Source: Pseudomonadota bacterium
GTDB lineage: Bacteria > Pseudomonadota > Gammaproteobacteria > Steroidobacterales > Steroidobacteraceae
DNA length: 18,079 nt
Direction of reading: 5' to 3'
Assembly (NCBI GenBank): GCA_023428645.1
Contig: JAEYXD010000241.1
Location: 1 to 18,079 of the forward strand
The notes under the pieces were generated by a model. It searched no databases. It was not told where the DNA came from and saw only the letters and a program-made list of their open reading frames with translations. The translations under genes and the position numbers were made by a program. Below are positions 14,240-18,079 of the stretch, in pieces; the stretch's first letter is position 1, and the number at the start of each line of letters is the position of its first letter.

Positions 14240-15614
14240 ATCCTTTCGCCTCTCGGCGTCGCGCGTCACGCTGCTCTATGTCCTCATCTTTGCCGCCGGC
14301 ATCTCCTCCATCCTCGTTGCCGTCTACTATCTGACCGCCCGCGTCCTCGATCGCGAGGTCGACGCCGTCATCCGCACGGAGGTCGACGGCCTCGTCGACG
14401 ACTATCGCCGCGGCGGCGTGCTGCAGCTCATCGACACGCTGAACCGCCGCGCCGACAACTGGGGTCGCACCGGCGCCGTGTACTTGCTCGCGGATACGAA
14501 TGGCCATCGCATCGCAGGCAACATCGGCAGCTGGCCGGAGGAGTTCGACGCCACCTCCGAGTGGGTGGAATTCGAGATCGACGCGAGCGAGCACGGCGGC
14601 GTCGTGGCGCATCCCGTACGCGCGCATCTGTTTCGACTGCCCAGCGGCGTGCGCTTGCTCGTCGGCACGGACATTCTCGAGCGCAAGCGCCTCGCGACGC
14701 GCCTGCGCTACGCCATGCTGTGGGGCGCCGGATTGTGCGTGGGGCTCGCGGCGCTCGTCAGCGTCGGCTACAGCCGTGGCGTGCGGCGCCGCGTGAGCGC
14801 GATCGCCGCCACGTGCGAGAGCATCATGCGCGGCGATCTGTCGCAGCGGCTGCGCATCGAGAAAGGCCGCGACGAGTTCGACGCGCTCTCGACGACCGTG
14901 AACCACATGCTCGATCGCATTCAGCAGCAAACGGAGGTGCTGCGCACGACGTTCGACAGCGCCGCCCACGACCTGCGCGCGCCGCTGTATCGAGCGCGCG
15001 TGCGCATCGAAGAGGCCCTGCAGCACGAGCGTATGTCGCTGCCGGCGCGCGCGGCGATGGAAGCGACGCTGGCGGAGGTCGAGCGCGTGCAGCGCACGCT
15101 CGGCACGCTGCTGCAGATCGCGCAGGCCGAAGGTCACGGCAATGAGCTCGCGACCGGGCGCGTCGACTTGACCGCCCTCGCCCGCGAGCTCGTCGATCTC
15201 TATCAGCCCGAAGCGAGCGCGCGCGGACTGACGCTCGGATTCACGGGCGCGGACGGCGCGACCCTGGAGGGCAACCAGCAGCTGCTCGCCCAGGCGCTCG
15301 TCAATCTGCTGGAGAACGCGCTCAAGTACGTACCGAGCGGCGGGCGCATCGACGTGGACGTCGCGACGACCTCGGACACTGTCGTGCTGGAGGTGGCCGA
15401 CACCGGCCCTGGCATTCCGGCCGAAGATCGGCGGCGCGTGCTGCAACCCTTCTTTCGCCTGGAGCGTGATCGCTCGCAGTCCGGCAGCGGTCTCGGCTTG
15501 AGTCTCATCGCCGCGGTGATGCGCCTGCATCGAGCGACGATCGAGCTGCTCGACAACGAGCCCGGCCTGAAGGTGCGCTGCGTGTTCCCGAAAGTGGCGG
15601 AGCGCCCCAGCTAG
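14226..15614 (+). CDS. Membrane sensor histidine kinase
   Basis: 462-residue inner-membrane kinase and partner of the preceding regulator, whose stop codon it overlaps by 14 bases. It has a short cytoplasmic N-terminus, TM1 (about 14-38) and a periplasmic sensor of about 120 residues (40-160) with no domain I recognise. TM2 (about 162-183) and a HAMP-like segment (about 184-236, ending before TTFDSAAHDL) follow. The dimerisation/phospho-acceptor H-box is AAHDLRAPL with His248. The ATPase domain has the N-box LVNLLENALKYVPSGG (Asn364), the G1 box ADTGPGIP (Asp392), an F-box near QPFFRLER and the G2 box SGSGLGLSL (419-427). All catalytic motifs are intact, so both kinase and phosphatase activity are expected. 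The signal is unknown. Adjacency to a DegP-type protease suggests envelope stress. It converges with the next gene nine bases downstream. Confidence 0.95.
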   Translation: MSSSKSFRLSASRVTLLYVLIFAAGISSILVAVYYLTARVLDREVDAVIRTEVDGLVDDYRRGGVLQLIDTLNRRADNWGRTGAVYLLADTNGHRIAGNIGSWPEEFDATSEWVEFEIDASEHGGVVAHPVRAHLFRLPSGVRLLVGTDILERKRLATRLRYAMLWGAGLCVGLAALVSVGYSRGVRRRVSAIAATCESIMRGDLSQRLRIEKGRDEFDALSTTVNHMLDRIQQQTEVLRTTFDSAAHDLRAPLYRARVRIEEALQHERMSLPARAAMEATLAEVERVQRTLGTLLQIAQAEGHGNELATGRVDLTALARELVDLYQPEASARGLTLGFTGADGATLEGNQQLLAQALVNLLENALKYVPSGGRIDVDVATTSDTVVLEVADTGPGIPAEDRRRVLQPFFRLERDRSQSGSGLGLSLIAAVMRLHRATIELLDNEPGLKVRCVFPKVAERPS

Positions 15615-15623
15615 ACGCCAGCT

Positions 15624-16217
15624 TCACCGCATCTCGACGGACTCGACATAGAACAGCTCGCACGCGCCGGCACCGGTGTCCGTCCTCGTCAGCGACGTGT
15701 TCCAGGTGTAGCCGTTCGGGCCCGCGACACTGACGAGATAGCCGCGCAAGCGCACGACGTTGCCGGGCCGCACGTCGTCGAGCTGATCGTGCACGCGGCC
15801 GTTGGCGGGAATCAAATGCATGTTCGCGCTGCCGAGCAGCGCCGTCGCGATGTCGATGGCGCCCTCGTCCGGATAGATCGTGAAGAAGCGCGCACCCTGC
15901 GTGATCCGGAAATGCGCCAGCACGGCTGAATCGGACATCGGCCCCCAGCCGACCGCGAAATCGAGCGGCGAGAGCTTGGCGCCGCCATCCATCCGATAGG
16001 CCTCGACCGACAACACGCGTGCTTCGATGTCGTATTCCGCGCGCGGCGTGATCTCGAAGTCGCCATGCGTGAACGGCGCCGCGAGCGTCGGCCGCTGGAT
16101 CGGCTCGCGATCGACCAGCACGCCGGCGGGCCGCTCGATCGGCCGCCCCGACAATATGCCGACGACGCCGACACAACAGGCCAGGATCGCCAGCACAGGT
16201 TTCCAGATCGAGCCCAT
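15624..16217 (-). CDS. Hypothetical membrane-anchored or exported protein
   Basis: 197 residues, not assigned to a named family. The N-terminus has a single hydrophobic helix (about 5-23, WKPVLAILACCVGVVGILSG) that is either an uncleaved anchor or a signal sequence, so the rest is probably periplasmic. The body looks like a compact beta-rich domain with many Gly and aromatic residues (SPLDFAVGWGPMSDSAVL, HFRITQGARFFTIYP, NMHLIPANGRVHDQLDDVRPGNVVRLRGYLVSV). It ends in a strand-like WNTSLTRTDTGAGACELFYVESVE. The wording of these blocks looks like a conserved uncharacterised protein rather than random frame, and codon bias fits its neighbours. No catalytic motif is evident. The Shine-Dalgarno is weak. 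It lies downstream of the secretin-like gene on the same strand (154-base gap) and converges with the sensor kinase. Confidence 0.7.
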   Translation of the reverse strand: MGSIWKPVLAILACCVGVVGILSGRPIERPAGVLVDREPIQRPTLAAPFTHGDFEITPRAEYDIEARVLSVEAYRMDGGAKLSPLDFAVGWGPMSDSAVLAHFRITQGARFFTIYPDEGAIDIATALLGSANMHLIPANGRVHDQLDDVRPGNVVRLRGYLVSVAGPNGYTWNTSLTRTDTGAGACELFYVESVEMR

Positions 16218-16371
16218 GAACCGAGACAGGAGAGTGCGCCCTTGGTGATGTGCGAAATCTTGCCACGACGACAGTGGTCACGCCCGCGCGCAACGGCGCG
16301 AAATGTGACGTCGAATCCGCCGAGCAGAACAAAACGGCTACGGCTTCACACTTCTATGAGCACGCACGCCT

Positions 16372-17166
16372 TCACTGCTGCTGCACTTTGACCCAGACAC
16401 CGCGCTCGTCGGCATGGGTTGAGTAGCCGCGGCTCGCAATCCCGCGCTCGTTCGTCGAGCGGCTGGAGCTGACGCCCCCGAGCGAAATCCATTCGCCCAA
16501 CCGCCCGCTCACTTGCGTTTGCACGCTCTGCGTGTCGATGCGCCCGCCGTTCACGGTGTCGCTGCGCTGCTCGATATCGAGAATGACCGTCTCGCCGCTG
16601 ACGCGCGGCGTCACGAGAAAGCCGTGCGGCAGCTCACGGTATTCGGTTTGCGCACCGAGCCACGGACGTCGGCCGCCGCCGCCGATGACGGCCGTCACGA
16701 TCGGCACGCTAGACCCGTGATCGATCATCGCCGCGTTGCCTTCAAGCACCGCGACGCTCGCGACGTCGCCGCGTTCGATGCGTGTGTTCGAACCCGTGCC
16801 GCTGACGCGGCCGCGAGCGCCCCGGGTCGACAGCTCGCCTTCGACGGCGACGCCCTCGCGCTCGATTTCCTGGCGCGTCGCCGTTCGCACCGAGACGAGG
16901 AGCTGGCGCTGCGCTCGGTCGAGCTGCGCGACGACGCGACGGATGTCCGCGAGATTGCCGCTCGTCGTGCGGACGAACAGCGTGTAGTCCTGACCGCTCA
17001 CCGCGCCGCCCGGCGCGAGCAACGGCTCGATCGCGGGGAGGATTTCCCGCGCGGGTCGATGCGCAAGCTCGATGACCTCGAGCGACTGGGCCAAGGCGGC
17101 CGCGGCGATGAGGCCGAGGCAGAGGCCCAGAACGCGGCGCAAGAATGTAGGACGTGTGCTGCACAT
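16372..17166 (-). CDS. Short secretin-like (type II/III secretion system family) exported protein
   Basis: 264 residues from the ATG at 17166 (GGGGTGA about ten bases upstream), starting with a signal peptide cleaved near AAALA-Q (21-27). Residues 28-97 look like the NolW/N-domain of secretins (SLEVIELAHRPAREILPAIEPLL, then TSGNLADIRRVVAQLDRAQRQLLVSV). About 135-262 resembles the C-terminal secretin domain in reduced form: LEGNAAMIDHGSSVPIVTAV, an equivalent of the usual gly/aromatic turn near GAQTEYRELPHGFLVTPRV, SGETVILDIEQRSDTV, and a late WISLGGVSSS followed by a final VWVKVQ strand. Classic secretins are 500-700 residues and have several N-domains, so this is a minimal form. No pilus, type II or type III secretion gene is in the window. 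It may be a stand-alone outer-membrane or periplasmic ring protein. Family placement rests on pattern only. It is divergent from motA. Confidence 0.65.
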   Translation of the reverse strand: MCSTRPTFLRRVLGLCLGLIAAAALAQSLEVIELAHRPAREILPAIEPLLAPGGAVSGQDYTLFVRTTSGNLADIRRVVAQLDRAQRQLLVSVRTATRQEIEREGVAVEGELSTRGARGRVSGTGSNTRIERGDVASVAVLEGNAAMIDHGSSVPIVTAVIGGGGRRPWLGAQTEYRELPHGFLVTPRVSGETVILDIEQRSDTVNGGRIDTQSVQTQVSGRLGEWISLGGVSSSRSTNERGIASRGYSTHADERGVWVKVQQQ

Positions 17167-17236
17167 GGCCGCATTGTCACCCCGGCGCAAGGGCCCGCCT
17201 AGAGCGCCGGGCCGCGAAAAAACCAGCCGATCGCAT

Positions 17237-17263
17237 TCAAGGTCACGCGTCCGCTGCCGATTC
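17237..17263 (+). promoter_or_regulatory. Candidate sigma-28 (FliA) promoter for motA
   Basis: TCAAGGTC (17237-17244), an 11-base spacer and GCCGATTC (17256-17263) match the FliA pattern TAAAGTTT-N11-GCCGATAA at 5 of 8 and 6 of 8 positions with exact spacing. It ends 83 bases before the motA start, in the gap shared with the divergent secretin-like gene. motA is a late flagellar gene that is often FliA-dependent, so the context fits. Confidence 0.4.
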
Positions 17264-17346
17264 CTAACGACATCGGACCGCAGTTCGTCGCGCGTTGACT
17301 TGTCTGCTGGCCGCGACACCGTCCGCATCTCTCGGAAATCGCTCGA

Positions 17347-18079
17347 ATGAATCTGATCATCGGCATCGTCGTCGTGTTCGGCTGCGTGTTGGGCGGCTTT
17401 GCGATACACGGCGGACAGATCCTGGCTTTGTGGCAGCCTTCCGAGCTCATCATCATCGGCGGTGCCGCGCTCGGCGCCCTGATCATCGCGAACCCGATGA
17501 GCGTCACCAAGCGCGTGCTGGGCGGCTTCGGTTCGCTGCTGAAAGGCTCGCCCTACAACAAGGACCGTTACCTTGCCCTGTTCGGCGTGATGTACGAGCT
17601 GCTCTCGATCGCCCGCAAGGAAGGCATGATGGGGCTCGAGCGCGTCATCGAAGAGCCCAAGAACAGCGACATCTTCAAGAAGCGGCCGTTGATCCTCGGC
17701 GACCATCACACCGTCGAGTTCATTCAAGATTATCTGCGCCTCATCATCAGCGGCGACATGGACCAGTTTCAGCTGGAAGCGCTGATGGATCTGGAAATCG
17801 AGACCCATCATCACGACGCCCAGGAGCCGGCGAGCGCGATGAGCAAGATCTCGGATGCGCTGCCGGGCTTCGGCATCGTCGCGGCCGTGCTCGGTATCGT
17901 GAATACGATGGGTGCGCTCGGCGGGCCGCCGGAGGAGATCGGCATCAAGGTCGCGGCCGCGCTCGTGGGCACCTTCCTCGGCATTCTGCTCGCGTACGGC
18001 CTGCTGGGTCCGATGAGCGCGAGCATGGAGCGGCGCGCTCGCGACGAGACGCAGTTCTACACGACGATCAAGACTTGCA
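17347..18079 (+). CDS. motA: Flagellar motor stator protein MotA (3' end cut by right edge)
   Basis: 244 codons are visible, running off the right edge, so only the last part of a roughly 285-residue protein is missing. MotA forms the ion-conducting inner-membrane stator with MotB and turns the flagellar rotor. Four membrane helices are visible: about 2-22 (NLIIGIVVVFGCVLGGFAIHG), 32-50, 172-190 (PGFGIVAAVLGIVNTMG) and 201-222. The cytoplasmic loop carries the rotor-contact residues R90 and E98 (ARKEGMMGLERV). The torque-linked prolines P173 and P222 fall at exactly the E. coli positions. This is the long-loop type with NSDIFKKRPLIL. No lesion is visible. The Shine-Dalgarno is poor. motB is expected just beyond the window, which I cannot see. 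Divergence from the secretin-like gene and a candidate sigma-28 promoter set the upstream context. Confidence 0.96.
   Translation, partial: MNLIIGIVVVFGCVLGGFAIHGGQILALWQPSELIIIGGAALGALIIANPMSVTKRVLGGFGSLLKGSPYNKDRYLALFGVMYELLSIARKEGMMGLERVIEEPKNSDIFKKRPLILGDHHTVEFIQDYLRLIISGDMDQFQLEALMDLEIETHHHDAQEPASAMSKISDALPGFGIVAAVLGIVNTMGALGGPPEEIGIKVAAALVGTFLGILLAYGLLGPMSASMERRARDETQFYTTIKTC

Noticed and set aside
16218..16371. Search for a terminator or small gene between the secretin-like and hypothetical genes
   Set aside because: Only a four-base CCAC/GTGG repeat was seen, with no stable stem, no U-tract and no credible short gene.
17226..17233. A second GCCGATCG string as a sigma-28 -10 element for motA
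   Set aside because: No matching -35 sequence at 11-base spacing, so the 17237-17263 candidate is preferred.
16372..17814. A 480-codon reading of the secretin-like frame, extending back across the motA start
   Set aside because: The upstream part is antisense to motA and precedes the signal peptide. The ATG at 17166 gives a proper exported protein.

Overview
The window is an 18 kb piece of a GC-rich proteobacterial chromosome. It is densely packed with ordinary chromosomal genes and shows no insertion sequence, integrase, phage gene, CRISPR array, tRNA or rRNA. A YceH-family protein, a DegP/HtrA protease with an OmpR-type two-component pair, a GTP cyclohydrolase I of the E. coli residue layout and MotA with E. 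coli-like residue numbering point to Gammaproteobacteria. The DUF3683-type giant FAD/Fe-S oxidoreductase is also common in Betaproteobacteria. A Steroidobacter/Nevskia-like gammaproteobacterium is my guess, inferred from gene content only.

Layout, left to right. (1) Positions 1-1409, minus strand: a lipoprotein M48 metalloprotease cut by the left edge, and an exported SRPBCC-fold protein. (2) 1560-3063, plus: GTP cyclohydrolase I (folE) and an unrecognised two-helix membrane protein with a SHOCT-like tail. (3) 3068-11017, minus: an endonuclease/exonuclease/phosphatase (EEP) protein whose start overlaps the end of a phospholipase D-VTT membrane fusion protein, a Tat-exported dienelactone hydrolase-like protein, and a 1323-residue FAD plus Fe-S oxidoreductase with a stem-loop just after its stop. 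(4) 11176-15614, plus: a YceH/DUF480 protein, then a DegP-type protease followed by a response regulator and an overlapping sensor kinase, which reads as an envelope-stress operon. (5) 15624-17166, minus: a conserved-looking membrane-anchored hypothetical and a short secretin-like protein. (6) 17347 to the right edge, plus: motA, with a sigma-28-like promoter candidate upstream.

A shared theme is the cell envelope: lipoprotein protease, PLD-VTT lipid enzyme, DegP with its two-component system, secretin-like protein and flagellar stator. I found no clear undescribed system. The items most worth a second look are the lipobox on the DegP-type protease beside its own two-component system, the PLD-VTT/EEP overlapping pair in which the EEP protein lacks a usual active-site Asp, and the solitary short secretin-like protein divergent from motA. 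No gene-free stretch exceeds 300 bases. The longest are about 180 bases (17167-17346), 163 bases (2181-2343) and 158 bases (11018-11175).
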